Assembly: GCA_934045075.1 (NCBI GenBank)
Contig: OW203724.1
Location: forward strand, 14,061,473 to 14,125,472
Direction of reading: 5' to 3'
DNA from: Yponomeuta sedellus
Lineage: Eukaryota > Arthropoda > Insecta > Lepidoptera > Yponomeutidae
Length of the DNA stretch: 64,000 nt
The notes beneath the pieces are model-generated. The model saw nothing but the letters and a program-made list of their open reading frames with translations. It was not told where the DNA came from and did no database searches. Below, in pieces: positions 10,028 to 20,634 of this stretch; within the stretch, counting starts at the first letter, position 1; every line of letters starts with the position of its first letter. The position numbers and the translations under genes are program-made.

Positions 10028-10464
10028 CAAGTAATTATCGGGATTTTCGACATAAACGGATGGCAACATTTTTTAACTCTTCGTTTTTTTAGGTTAGGAA
10101 AGAAAATTCTATTAAATTTCTTTTCTTACGGACTAGTTGCAAAGCTACTAGTTGAAACTTAACTAAAATACTCAACATAAGGCAACTTTGGGCTTAACAA
10201 TAATTGAAACACAATAATTATTTACCTATCAAAGGAAACTTCCCCGAAAGCTCTTTCTTAACGATTTCTGCATACGAGTACACTACAATTCACCATACTT
10301 TCTCTATTTAGGTCACTTTTAATATATCATTTCACAAATACACGGTTGCTCTTCGAAACGGCTAGCGTAGCGTTAAATATGATAAAATTTTCAAAATCTT
10401 GTCGTTTGTTTGCCCCCAAAAACGTCAACTTGACACTGGGGGGGGCAAACAAAAAAAGCAGTTA
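10028..10464. other. Spacer with a poly-G/poly-C hairpin
   Basis: There is no gene. At about 10408-10450, GTTTGCCCCC pairs with GGGGGGCAAAC around a 22-base loop ('aaaaacgtcaacttgacact'), which itself contains an inverted GTCAA/TTGAC. This compact fold-back lies just upstream of the Harbinger pair and may be the end of a further DNA transposon. Confidence 0.4.
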
Positions 10465-11517
10465 GTGTCGCCGCACACGGGCCACACGCGACAGCCACAA
10501 ACGCCGCCACGAGAAGCTAGAAGCGGCTACAAAGGTAGCTGAAGCGCGCGACAGCCACTTGTGGCCGGTGGTCGACACTTGCGGTCGGTGGCTGCTACTT
10601 TTTTTAACCCTTGCGTGGCAAAGTGTGTCCTTAGAGGGAGTTGTTATATCTCATATCTTTGCTCACCGAGACACACTATATATCTATCATATCTCGCTCA
10701 CCACTTGTGTCCTAGCTCATACGACGTCCAATCTACTAAGTGCGTGTGGAAACGAGACACAAGTGGTGAGTCAGTCTAGTCTACCTATTTATTCCCTACT
10801 TTATCCAGACACGTTTCTTTTGGTGAACTTTCTCTCATCGCTCGTTGGTTAAGACGAGAAATCAGGCCGAATGTAACCGATGTCAGACGATGTTGATCTC
10901 GCTCTCGCGCATTGTGTGTGAGCTGGATAAAGTAGCAGGAGATGACTACCGTACTGAGTTGAGAGTATGTGTGAGGGAGCCAGATATAGTTAACATCTCT
11001 GGGATATGAATGGGACACACTTGACGGTGAGGGAGTTGTGTGTCCACTCATATCTGGCTCTTGAGTTACCCAAGGAAGGCTATTGCGTGCAGTATCATAA
11101 TGGACTCAATTCGTCGGAAAAAGACGTCGTCGTAGAAGACGAAACTGTAGTTATTGGATACATCCAATTTTAACGAATGTACACAAATGCAACGAACATG
11201 TCGATAATCTTCTAAACCATCCTAAAAAGTTTTCAAAACATTTTTTTTAAGTTTACACTTTATTTAACTTTACACAGGTTAAATGAGGAAAGGGAGAGAG
11301 GGGCGCGGAATCGCGCCAGTGGCGTGTGGCGGCTTTTTGTGTCGGCGTTTAGTGGCCGGTGCGAGCCACAAGAAGCAAGCTGCGACGATTTGTAGCGTGT
11401 GACCGCCACCGGCGCCAACCGTGTGCGGCCAGTCCATATAAAATGTATGAAAATTACAGGAAATATGCCAGTGGCGGCGTTTTGTGGTTGTGGCCGGTGG
11501 CCCGTGTGCGGTGACCC
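10465..11517 (+). mobile_element. PIF/Harbinger deletion derivative, copy 1
   Basis: It is flanked by TTA (10462-10464 and 11518-11520). Its termini are GTGTCGCCGCACACGGGCCAC and, inverted, GGGTCACCGCACACGGGCCAC. A 3-bp TTA/TAA duplication with such TIRs is typical of PIF/Harbinger. At 11093-11265 it carries a damaged version of the transposase N-terminal exon found in copy 2. Compared with copy 2 it has an extra ~465 bp (about 10617-11082), probably a nested insertion; TTGCGTG occurs at both edges. Its termini are otherwise near-identical to copy 2. Confidence 0.75.
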
Positions 11518-11520
11518 TTA

Positions 11521-12417
11521 GTGTCGCCGCACACGGGCCACACGCGACAGCCACAAACGCCGCCACGAGAAGTTAGAAGCGGCTACAAAGGTAGCTGAAG
11601 CGCGCGACAGCCACTTGTGGCCGGTGGTCGACACTTGCGGTCGGTGGCTGCTACTTTTTTTAACCCTTGCGTGGCGTGCAGTATCATAATGAACTCTGAC
11701 GAAGAAGGTTTAATTGCGCTACTTTTGATAAAAAGACGTCGTCGTAGAAGACGAAACTGTAGTTATTGGATACATCCAGTTTTAACGAATGTACGAACAT
11801 TTCGATAATCTTCTAAACCATTCTAAAAAGTTTTTCAAACATTTTCGTTTAAGTATAGGTACGTTTTGGGAACTACATGCCTTATTATATGCTGGATTAA
11901 AGCACCACGACACCAACATGCGGAAAAGCATCGCACCTGCGGAAAGACTAGCTATTACATTAAGGTAAGTTTCACAACAATTTCAATAAACAATTCGCAG
12001 ATTTCTTCCCAGGCCTTCACTTTTTCTCCTCTATTACTATAACTATCACTTTTTGAATCCCAAATCTCAGGTCGGGATTGTATCCCTGATATAAATAATT
12101 ATATATCCATATTTATCTACCTACATGAACCACATACTACCGTACCGTGCGTTACCGTCGACCTGTGCCGTCGACTTTACAGCACAGGTTAACTGAGGCA
12201 AAGGAGAGGGGGGCGCGAGTGGCGTGTGGCGGCTTTTTGTGTCGGCGTTTAGTGGCCGGTGCGAGCCACAAGAAGCAAGCTGCGACGATTTGTAGCGTGT
12301 GGCCGCCACCGGCGCCAACCGTGTGCGGCGAGTCCATATAAAATGTATGAAAATTACAGGAAATATGCCAGTGGCGGCGTTTTGTGGTTGTGGCCGGTGG
12401 CCCGTGTGCGGTGACCC
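11521..12417 (+). mobile_element. PIF/Harbinger deletion derivative, copy 2, in tandem with copy 1
   Basis: It starts directly after the TTA that ends copy 1 and is followed by TTA at 12418-12420, so three TTA triplets delimit two elements. The first ~155 bp and the last ~205 bp match copy 1 almost base for base. It retains exon 1 of the transposase gene with a splice donor but lacks the catalytic part, so it is non-autonomous. Confidence 0.75.
11689..11964 (+). pseudogene. PIF/Harbinger transposase N-terminal exon, frameshifted
   Basis: The ATG at 11689 opens MNSDEEGLIALLLIK followed by seven arginines and YWIHPVLTNV, the typical start of Harbinger transposases (acidic, Leu-rich, poly-Arg, W-(I/V)-HP). 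A small deletion near 11792 shifts the frame. The next frame gives HFDNLLNHSKKFFKHFRLS and NMRKSIAPAERLAITLR, the conserved block before the DDE catalytic core. It ends at a good donor (AAG|GTAAGT, 11964). The DDE exons are absent. Copy 1 carries 11 extra bases at the shift point, so the two copies have different lesions. Confidence 0.75.
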
Positions 12418-12420
12418 TTA

Positions 12421-13557
12421 CACTTTTGCTGTTTACTCTATCTCTTTCTCACCCATGATCGCTACGAAGTTTGTTTCATTTAAAACTTGTATGTGTGCGC
12501 TGTGGCTTGCTCTATAGTTTTACTCCCTCTACGCAAAATGTGGACGACGAATGGAGAAGATGGAGTCTTGAGTGTTGCCGCAACCGAAAATGTATTTCGG
12601 ACGTTACCCAATCTGAAAAAGGACCGTTTTCAAGATTAAGGTACGGTTTTCATTGTACTGTATGTATAGTAAAGAAATAAAGTAAAAAAACAAGATACTA
12701 GGTAGGTATTTATAGTTATTATACCTTATTGCTCAAGTTGTTAGTGGTAGGTTCATGACGCTCCACCGCCAACCACCAAACACAATAATAATTATAGTCA
12801 ATTTATTTTATCATGCATTATCTTTATTTTATGTTATAGTTTATTACATAAAATTAGTAGGTATGTTCAAATCGTAAAAAACAAATCATAAAATCACGGC
12901 AAAATGTTTGTTTTCTTTTCATTGATGATGTTCCGCTCTACGCAAATTATATAAGTTGCAGTTCATTCAATTATTTCATGTTATCCATCTCATCCACTCT
13001 ACTGTACTGAGAGTTATGTGATTGTGAGCTAAAGCATAATTCAATGGCTATAGCTAGTTTTTTTCCTAATTCGAAACGGACCATGCCATGAGTTCGTAAG
13101 CGGCATGTCAAAAATATTGCTATCTTTGTTTCCCACAAATGAATGAAATGTTATGTTATCACATAGCTCAGTTTTTGCTTAGCGCTGTCGTAAGGATGCG
13201 TTCAAAGAAAACATAATCACTTAGTTGGATGTGTTCACTAATAAAATGTTGATTGGGATGCGTATACGGAGTGGCGGCTTAGAAAAAGGGACGGTGAAGG
13301 GACGGTCGTAAAATAAAAAGGACGGAAAACCGTCCCTTTTAGGACGGTGTGGCAACGCTGATTAAAAAGCGCGGGAAACGTTGAATTAGGCGGGCGTATC
13401 TTTTTGTTAAGAATTTGAAAATTATTTTAAAATAGGATTATAAGATCAGTTCTTTTATATTTTTGTAATATATTGTAGATTAGAGTTTCTTTTATAGTTT
13501 TTGTATATACTTTCTTTATATCTGGTAAGTTTTTTTTGTTACTTTCTGTCTGGGCCC
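12421..13557. other. Possible 5' flank and leader of the I-type retrotransposon
   Basis: A short ORF starts at 12538 (MWTTNGED...). The 11-bp ATGGAGAAGAT in it (12551-12561) recurs directly after the poly(A) at 25165, so it may be the left target duplication; the retrotransposon leader would then start near 12562. At 13289-13361 GGGACGG/CCGTCCC motifs form a small fold-back that ends in 'tggcaacgctg', an inverse hAT-like terminus. No other gene is seen. Confidence 0.4.
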
Positions 13558-13951
13558 ATGGAGGAGCCGCCCGATCCGGGGGGCACAGTCCCCTCGGTCG
13601 GTGTTAACATCACTATCCCAATTAATAATGAGTCCACTGGTATGGACACTGACGGATCAATTAGATCAGAAAAAAGAAAACGAACCAGGGCGCAGCGCAA
13701 GGTCTGCAGACACTGTAACAAAAGAAGGAAACATCATAAACTTGGTTCAGATACGGTTGATGTTTGTGGATGTGATAGCGACGACAGTAAAAAAACGACT
13801 GTGTGTGAAATGCCAGATTCACAAGGGGCTTCGTCCCAAGTGGACGCAGGTTCTTCTGTGTCGGGTGTTTCACCATTACCCATGACTCTGCCCCTTCAGT
13901 CTCCTCAGGTTGGCAGGACTCAGTACGAATCGACTGATGCCTCCCCTTACA
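13558..13951 (+). pseudogene. I-type ORF1, N-terminal part (split by copia)
   Basis: MEEPPDPGGTVPSVG starts a hydrophilic chain with a basic cluster (KRKRTRAQRKVCRHCNKRRK) and a Ser/Pro-rich stretch, ending ...TDASPYI just where the copia LTR begins. Continuation of the same protein is found at 19374 (IHLQKNST...) on the far side of the copia element. ORF1 proteins bind element RNA. No recognised domain is visible in this half; the assignment comes from the continuity and the downstream knuckles. Confidence 0.6.
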
Positions 13952-13955
13952 TTAT

Positions 13956-14128
13956 TGAAGTTGTTACCTAGCAACAGAAGACTATGTTTTTATTGATTCT
14001 GTCAAGACAACGAAAAAGAAAATACGTGTCTTATATTTTGTGAATGTTTTATTATTGTATTGTGTTTTAATAAAGTTGATTTGAGTAATACAAAGTTTCT
14101 GCTTCTGCGAAATCCACCATCTCCAAGT
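13956..14128 (+). repeat. Copia 5' LTR
   Basis: It begins TGAAGTTGTTACCTAGCAAC and is almost identical to 19198-19369. It contains a TATA-like stretch and AATAAAG (near 14069), which probably supplies promoter and polyadenylation functions. The exact outer base is uncertain by one or two positions. Confidence 0.85.
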
Positions 14129-14162
14129 AGTTATGGGCCCAGACCCAGAAGTTTAAGAGAAA

Positions 14163-14803
14163 TGGAGCTTTCAAAAATTCAAATTGTAAAACTTGACGGC
14201 CACAATTGGATATCATGGAAGTACCGGATGGTAGCCTTGCTGAGAGGTATGGACGGACTCATGGATATTGTGGAAGGTAAAACTCAAAGTCCAGCTAGAC
14301 CTGAAGAGGGAAGCGGAGACGCTGCAATAGAACTTTACAAAAGAAGTCTACGTGAATTTGTGAAGTTAGAGAGTACAGCCCTGCTCTTGATAACTAACAA
14401 TGTGACAGACGAGACGCTTGGCAAAGTAATTAGATTGTCCACTCCGAAAGAAGTTTGGAATGAACTCCATAGATTATATGAGGGACCTAACGAGGGCCGT
14501 CTCTATGATATATGTTTGGACTTCTTCAAGCTTAAGAGGGATCCGTCAGATGACATGTCGACTCATGTATCGAAATTAAAGAACTTGTGGCATAGTTTGA
14601 AGGAAGAGTTACTAAAAGAAGAAAAGGTAGAGTTACCTGAAGTCCTTTTGATTTGTAAGATCCTTGATACGTTGCCTGAAACTTATTTCTCGTTCAAGTC
14701 GAGTTGGCTGTTAATGTCAAAGAAGGATAGGACAGTAGATATCATTACGAGCCAGTTGTGTGCACATGAAAAAGCGCTTAATGCTAAGATGGCTGATGCT
14801 TAA
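14163..14803 (+). pseudogene. Copia Gag
   Basis: The ATG at 14163 gives MELSKIQIVKLDGHNWISWK, the classical copia/UBN2 Gag start (L-x-G-x-N-(Y/W)-x-x-W). The fold continues with LLLITNNVTDE and LWHSLKEELL. A TAA stop at 14801-14803 separates it from the knuckle (KCFICKEPGHFKKDC, about 14890-14935), which continues in the same frame. In copia, Gag and Pol are one frame, so this stop is either an element-specific termination point or a mutation. An upstream in-frame ATG (14060) lies in the LTR and is not the natural start. Confidence 0.8.
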
Positions 14804-14956
14804 TCAAGTGAGACAGCGCTTTATGTGAAGACAAATAAAAAGGTTGCTAAGGGGTATGACCAAAGAGACCAAGGGACAAAGAAAAAGTACAAATGCTTTA
14901 TTTGCAAGGAGCCTGGTCATTTTAAAAAGGATTGCCCAAAAACTGGGATCAAGAGA

Positions 14957-15072
14957 TTGCTTTTAGCAATAAGGCCGCCAATTGTACTATGTATATTTGC
15001 AATTGTTTTGTATTTGTTGTTTTTCCAGTGTACAATAAAGAATATTCTTATCTTATCTTATCTTATCTTATC
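14957..15072 (+). mobile_element. 3' tail of a non-LTR retrotransposon inserted in copia, ending (TTATC)n
   Basis: The segment contains 'gcaataaggccgccaattgta' and 'gtacaataaagaatattc', the 3' UTR style of insect RTE/CR1-like LINEs, and ends in about five TTATC units (15047-15072). It interrupts the copia frame between the knuckle and the protease. ATCAAG(G)AGA-like sequence on both sides may be the target duplication. Only about 115 bp were copied. Confidence 0.65.
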
Positions 15073-15075
15073 AAG

Positions 15076-15615
15076 GAGAAGGAAAATAAAGCTCATAGTT
15101 CTAACATGATGTTACTAATGGTGAATTCGACGGATTCTGGCAATGATCGTGATGATTGGTATGTGGACAACGGGGCCACTCACCATGTCACAATGCGAGG
15201 AGATCTGTTCCAAGATTTTGAACACTTTGGTGAAGTTCACACAGTAACTACGGCGGATGGAAACATGATTAAGGCTGTTGGGAATGGCACAGTGCATGTA
15301 GAAGCCAATGTTAAAGGACGGATTGAGAACCTCTTTTTAAGAGATGTTTGGTATGTTCCCCAGATTAGCAAGAACCTCTTCTCTGTGCTTAGTTCACAGG
15401 ATAAAAACCCTACGAGCGTATTTGAGTCGCGGGTTACAAATTGTTCCATGAAGATAAATGGTAGGATTGTTGTAACAGGAACAAGGCAAAGATATGGAGG
15501 TTTGTACAAAATAGAGTGCAAAGCCGTACGCCCTGCTGTTACAGTAAACTCAATTGAGCATGGAGATACGCTCCAACTATACCATGAGCGGTTGGGACAC
15601 CAAGACAAGAAACAT
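15076..15615 (+). pseudogene. Copia protease and pre-integrase region
   Basis: DWYVDNGATHHVT (about 15152-15190) is the copia aspartic protease active site, here D-N-G rather than D-S/T-G. About 140 residues on, LYHERLGHQDKKH is the GAG-pre-integrase motif. The frame is broken by the insertion at 15616 and resumes exactly at 16458 (VKRLIEKELG). DNGA occurs in some copia-like proteases to my knowledge, so the substitution alone does not prove loss of activity. Confidence 0.75.
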
Positions 15616-16452
15616 TTAGGATCCAGTGCCAAGGACAAAGAAATAGATAATTTATGTACAAGGTTTATTTACACTATTTCTATTTTTAATGCACTAACCC
15701 GTGCTAAGGAACAAATTTAAAAACCTATTTAGAGGCTAAAAATTTCACCCATGCCGGGATTCGAACCCGCAACCTCTGGCTATCCGTACCAGCGCTCTAC
15801 CAATTGAGCCAATGGGCGACTCACGGCATCAGTGAAATTTCGAACCTCTTTACAATATTCTCTGTATTACGTACAGGCAGCGACATCTGACTTAAGCAAA
15901 TTGCATTACTTACAGCCCCGACTACCTACTTTGCAGTTAGGTTTAACATCGGAACGATGTCACTGTACCCACATGATTACACTATTTTTATTTTTAATGC
16001 ACTAACCCGTGCTAAGGAACAAATTTAAAAACCTATTTAGAGGCTAAAAATTTCACCCATGCCGGGATTCGAACCCGCAACCTCTGGCTATCCGTACCAG
16101 CGCTCTACCAATTGAGCCAATGGGCGACTCACGGCATCAAGGTTTATTTACACTGAAAGTACACTGGCACGGTGGAAATTATAATGTACAGAAGGAGTTA
16201 ACACTGACTAACTACAATAATTAGATGAAACTGAAAACTATAGCATCTGCATGAAAAACAACATAAAATTATAAAATAAAATCGATTCCGATAGCAATCA
16301 TCATTTTTTTAGACAGAATAGAAGAAACAACTTTTTAAATAAAATCTCTACTTCTACACGCAGCCTGCCAGCTATGCTTGGCGGAGCAATGAGGTTCGAA
16401 TCTGCGCGCGCCTGATTGCCGCCTGTGAATGTGGTGTAGAGTCAACCCCACA
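15616..16452 (-). mobile_element. Solo LTR (with nested SINE) inside copia, 5-bp target duplication AACAT
   Basis: AACAT occurs at 15611-15615 and 16453-16457. Deleting the insert and one copy joins GAC AAG AAA CAT GTC AAA, restoring DKKHVKRL of the copia polyprotein, so the boundaries are exact. Read on the minus strand the insert begins TGTGGGGTTGAC and ends GGATCCTAA, contains AATAAA near its end, and without the SINE is about 360 bp with no ORF. That suits a solo LTR better than a DNA transposon. The family is unknown. Confidence 0.65.
15676..16137 (-). repeat. Dimeric tRNA-cored SINE with 12-17 bp target duplication
   Basis: There are two head-to-tail units on the minus strand, with tRNA-like cores at 15747-15817 and 16055-16125 (spacing 308 bp). 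The direct repeat CAAGGTTTATTTACACT flanks it (15659-15675 and 16138-16154); the last five bases may belong to the unit. A long duplication of this kind indicates LINE-driven insertion. In tRNA sense the copy starts at the tRNA head and ends in an A-rich 'gcattaaaaatagaaatagtgt'. Confidence 0.8.
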
Positions 16453-16457
16453 AACAT

Positions 16458-19187
16458 GTCAAACGATTGATAGAGAAGGAGCTAGGAGTAAAGACGTCAA
16501 ACAGTGGAGAACTATGCGAAGGCTGTATCTTTGGGAAAGCGCACAGGCAACCATTTGGTGTTCGCGAAAAAGCTACGGTGCCTGGTGAGCGCATACACTC
16601 TGACGTCTGTGGTCCCTTTCCTGCAAGTATCTCGGGATATCGCTACTTTGTATTATTTAAAGATGAGTATACACGGTACAGGTATGTGTATTTTCTGAAA
16701 AATAAATCCGACGTCTATCAAAAGTTAAAACTGATGCTGTCTGAGGCTAAGAATGCGGGGCACAGTGTAAAGGAGCTTTGAAGTGACAATGGGGGTGAAT
16801 ATGACAATAAAAGAGTACGAGATCTACTTGAACAGTCCGGAACAAAGCAGAGACTCATAATGCCGTACACCCCGGAACAAAATGGCTGTAGTGAAAGAGA
16901 GAAACGAACTCTTGTCGAATCTGCTAGAGCAATGATGTACGCGCATGAAGCAATTCCTCAAAATCTATGGGCAGAGATGGTTAACACTGCTGTGTACATA
17001 TTAAACAGGACAGGACCAACTTTGGTAGAACACAAGTCGCCTTATGAGCTTTGGCTAAACAGGAAGCCTCAAATAAAGCACTTGAGGATAATTGGCTCCA
17101 ATTGCTATGCGCATGTTCCGAAGCAGAGGAGAAAGAAACTACATAAGAAGGCTACACGTTGTATTTTAATTGGCTACGACAATGATGACGGGTACAGACT
17201 CTGGAATCAAGAGCAGAATTCGCTGGTGAGGTCCAGAGATGTAGTCTTTAATGAAAAGGTGCTAGAGACTTCAATTCATGAACGAGACTCTAAGCCAGTC
17301 TGCGATCAGGAAAATGAGATTGAAGTAGTTCCTGTTAGAAGTAGTTTGACTAATAATGAAGAAAATGTTCCAGGTGTGTCCAACAGGGAAAGATTCGAAC
17401 AAACTGATGGTGGTGATATTGGAGTGGATGAAGAACATATAAGTGTCGGTGAAGAGTTCCACGATGCTCACAACATTTTACCTGAACAATCTGTTGAATC
17501 GGGGGGGAATGTTGTTGATGGTGTAGACAATCATGTGGAACATGGACACGAACAAGATGATCATGAAGATGAGTTCCTGGAACGTATGATACTTCGTGAC
17601 CGTTCTACGCTACGCCCTCCAGATCGATTCAAAGACTTTGTTCTGAATGTTATCATGGGATACAACGAGCCAACTTCGCATAAGGATGCGATTAGAAGCC
17701 CAGAGAAAGATCTATGGGAAAAAGCCATGGATAATGAGATTACGTCTTTAAACGAAAATGACACATGGAAGCTCGTAAGTCTGCCTAAGGGAAGAAAAGC
17801 TTTACCATGCAAGTGGGTATTTCGAGTAAAGATGAACGCTGATGGCTCTATTGATAAATACAAGGCAAGACTAGTCATTAAAGGTTTTTATCAGAAAAAA
17901 GGTGTAGACTATGAGCAGACATTTAGCCCGGTTACCAGAATGGGGACCGTTCGCTCTGTGCTTAGTGTAGCAGCTAGCGAAGGAATGGCGATGCTGCAGT
18001 TTGATGTCTCGACTGCCTTTTTATATGGCTCTCTGAATGAAGAGATTTTCATGAGACAACCGGAAGGTTACGACGACGGCTCTGGTCGAGTTTGTCTTTT
18101 ACGGAAGAGTCTTTATGGGTTAAAGCAAGCACCTCGATGCTGGAACCGATGCATTTTAGACTTCTTCAAAGAGATTGGCTTCAAAACAAGTGAGGCGGAT
18201 CCTTGTCTTTTGATAAGAGAGAAAGAATGTGGAAAAGTCATAGTGGCTTTATATGTGGATGACGGCCTGGTCGCTGGCTCCAGTCAACAGCTGATAGACG
18301 AGTTTATAAAGGAGCTCAATGGCCGGTTCAAGATAACCACAAGACCTGCATCCTATTTCCTTGGGATAGAAATAGAAAACAGAGGAGACGGTATTAAAAT
18401 ATTCCAAACATCTTATGTACAGAAAATCCTGCGGAGATTCGGAATGGATGGATGTAAACCGGTCTCGACGCCTATTGTAAAAGAGAGTACATATAGCGAG
18501 AAGGTGGATATGACATACATGAAAAGTAACTACAGGCAAATCGTTGGTGCTTTAGCTTACTTGATGGTATGCACTAGACTTGATATTGCATATGCTGTTA
18601 GTATAGTCTCGCGAAGTCTGGAGAAACCAGAAGAAGCAGACTGCGTCCGACTGAAGCGCATAATGCGATATTTGCAATATACGCCAGACCTAGGTATCAT
18701 GTACAAGAAGCATTATAAGGAAGGCATCTTGGAATGCTACAGTGATGCTGATCATGCCGGAGATATTAGCACTGGAAGATCCACCAGCGGAGTGCTGTGC
18801 ATGTATGCAGGAGGAGCGATCTCGTGGTTAAGCCAAAGACAGGCAAGTGTCGCAATTTCAACTACGGAGGCTGAAATTGTAGCCGCAAGTGAAGCAGCCA
18901 GGGAAACTGTATGGCTGTCACGGCTTTTAAGTGACCTTGTTACTCTCAAGAAGATTCCGTGCTTAAGAGTGGACAATGAAGCTGCAATAAAGCTAGCTGA
19001 AAATCCCGAGTTCCATCGACGGACTAAACATATTCGGGTACGGCATTTCTTTGTGAGAGAGTTGGTGACTAGCGGTGAGCTAAATGTAGATAAGGTAGCC
19101 AGTGAAGACCAGCTGGCAGATATTTTCACTAAGCCACTTGCAAGACCGAGGATCAGAAAGATCACAGAGCTCATAGGTCTTTGTTGA
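16458..19187 (+). pseudogene. Copia integrase, reverse transcriptase and RNase H with one stop
   Basis: From 16458: CEGCIFGKAHRQPF closes the zinc-binding region; HSDVCGPF and, after the stop, SDNGGEY and PYTPEQNG are the D-D-E integrase core. A TGA at 16779-16781 (EL*SDNGG) sits where Arg (CGA) is expected, a single CpG-type change. The open frame 16860-19187 then holds KWVFRVKMNADG, YKARLVIKGF, the copia reverse transcriptase with ALYVDDGLVAG as catalytic box, and RNase H (ECYSDADHAGD; TTEAEIVAASEA). It ends DIFTKPLARPR..IGLC*. The roughly 775-residue uninterrupted part suggests recent insertion. Confidence 0.9.
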
Positions 19188-19197
19188 GAGGAGATAT

Positions 19198-19369
19198 TGA
19201 AGTTGTTACCTAGCAACAGAAGACTATGTTTTTATTGATTCTGTCAAGACAACGAAAAAGAAAATACGTGTCTTATATTTTGTGAATGTTTTATTATTGT
19301 ATTGTGTTTTAATAAAGTTGATTTGAGTAATACAAAGCTTCTGCTTCTGCGTAATCCACCACCTCCAAG
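19198..19369 (+). repeat. Copia 3' LTR
   Basis: It follows the polypurine tract GAGAGGAGA and matches the 5' LTR except for about three substitutions near its end (for example TTTCTG versus CTTCTG). Near-identity suggests a fairly recent insertion. The I-type ORF1 resumes immediately after it. Confidence 0.85.
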
Positions 19370-19373
19370 TTAT

Positions 19374-20202
19374 ATAATACATCTACAAAAAAATTCAACT
19401 GAGGATTTACCTTCTCCCACTCTCCACCCGGTATCGTTTGGTCACTATATGAAAAGACGTGGATTCAAAAATGTAATTAATGGTAGTGTCAAACGACTAA
19501 GCCGGAGCAAACTGAGAATTTCGTTTTCCGATTTTAATGATGATAATTTGTTCCTGTTAGACCCAGATTTAAACAAAAACAATTTCAAAGCTTTCATCCC
19601 ATCTTTTAACATCACAAGGATGGGAGTTGTCAGAGGAGTCCCAGCAGAGTGGACCCCTGAAGAGGTACTTGACAACATTTCTGTGCCAATTGGTTGTGGT
19701 AAGGTTCTCAAAATTAGAAGGTTTAATTATAAAATACACGGCCCAACCCCTACATGGAAACCCTCACAGACTGTTGTGTTAACATTTGATGGTCAGGTGT
19801 TGCCCAAGAGTTTTTCTCTGTTACAATGCTCTACCTGTAGAGCTCTATTCGTACCCTACCATACAATGTTTTAATTGTTGCCGCTTCGGCCACACTAAGA
19901 CAAAGTGTAATTCCACTCCAAGGTGTTACAAATGTGGTCAGAATCACTCAGGTGACTCTTGTCACATTGAGAATGATGATACAGTCTGTTTATCCTGTAA
20001 TGGAAGTCATTTCGCCACAAACAAGTTATGTCCAGAGTATGAAAGGCAGACCCGGGTAAAACTTTATATGGCACAAAATTGTGTCTCATACTCAGAAGCT
20101 ATAAAGTTACATCCTCCAGTAAATAAGTCGTACAGTGATGTATTATCTTCTGCGCCAACACCCAATTTCTCTGCTCGTCCCCTCCCATCACCCCCTCATT
20201 AA
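19374..20202 (+). pseudogene. I-type ORF1, C-terminal part with three CCHC knuckles
   Basis: It continues the protein begun at 13558. A nucleic-acid-binding region (MGVVRGVPAEWTPEEVLDNI, the typical non-LTR ORF1 RRM-like block) is followed by a one-base shift near 19830 and then three knuckles: CFNCCRFGHTKTKC, CYKCGQNHSGDSC and CLSCNGSHFATNKLC. The stop is at 20200-20202. ORF1 coats element RNA. The shift and the copia insertion make it non-functional. Confidence 0.8.
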
Positions 20203-20388
20203 AAACTCAACTCAAATTCACATAAAAAAACAGTCTTTCGTAAACCTTCTACCCCAAAAACCTCATCTACAGGATATGATCGCGCTGTCCATAGATCACT
20301 TATTTCTGAATATGATCCTCCATATCCTTCAAATGGCTGTGCCCTACAAGATAAAGTCAAGGACTCTGGGGAAAGCAATTCAAACATA

Positions 20389-20634
20389 TCGACGCCTTAC
20401 TGCTAAAACCGACTATCTGCATGAAATGTTGTTTCGTGAAAACTCGAGTTTAAGGTTCGGATGTCGTTAACTATACTAAAACTTGTTGCCTTACTGCTAA
20501 AACCGACTATCTGCATGAAATGTTGTTTCGAGAAAACTCGAGTTTAAGGTTCGGATGTCGTTAACTATACTAAAACTTGTTATTGTGTGCATAACATTTC
20601 ATGCAGATAGTCGGTTTTAGCAGTAAGGCGTCGA
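20389..20634. mobile_element. 246-bp MITE with ~40-bp perfect TIRs and a duplicated arm, TA-flanked
   Basis: The left end TCGACGCCTTACTGCTAAAA (from 20389) is matched inversely by the right end (about 20593-20634) over some 40 bp, with TA on each side. Within it a 94-bp block starting GCCTTACTGC (20394) is repeated at 20488 with a few changes, so the left arm occurs twice. It lies between ORF1 and ORF2 of the I-type element and has no ORF of its own. Confidence 0.8.

Larger units (their letters stand above)
13956..19369 (+). mobile_element. Ty1/copia-type LTR retrotransposon inserted in ORF1 of the I-type element
   Basis: Two LTRs of about 174 bp (13956-14128 and 19198-19369) differ at only about three positions. 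The left LTR is followed by GTTATGGGCCCAGA, the primer-binding site of copia, complementary to the anticodon region of initiator tRNA-Met; the right is preceded by the polypurine tract GAGAGGAGA. TTAT at 13952-13955 and 19370-19373 is a candidate target duplication. Internally Gag, knuckle, protease, integrase, reverse transcriptase and RNase H follow in copia order. It carries at least three nested insertions and two in-frame stops. Confidence 0.9.

Noticed and set aside
12121..12340. ORFs in the termini of the Harbinger copies
   Set aside because: They occur in both orientations in TIR sequence that is identical between the two copies; no protein motif.
13289..13361. GGGACGG/CCGTCCC fold-back as a separate transposon
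   Set aside because: The motifs are real, but neither termini nor target duplication could be placed, so it is mentioned only within the leader entry.
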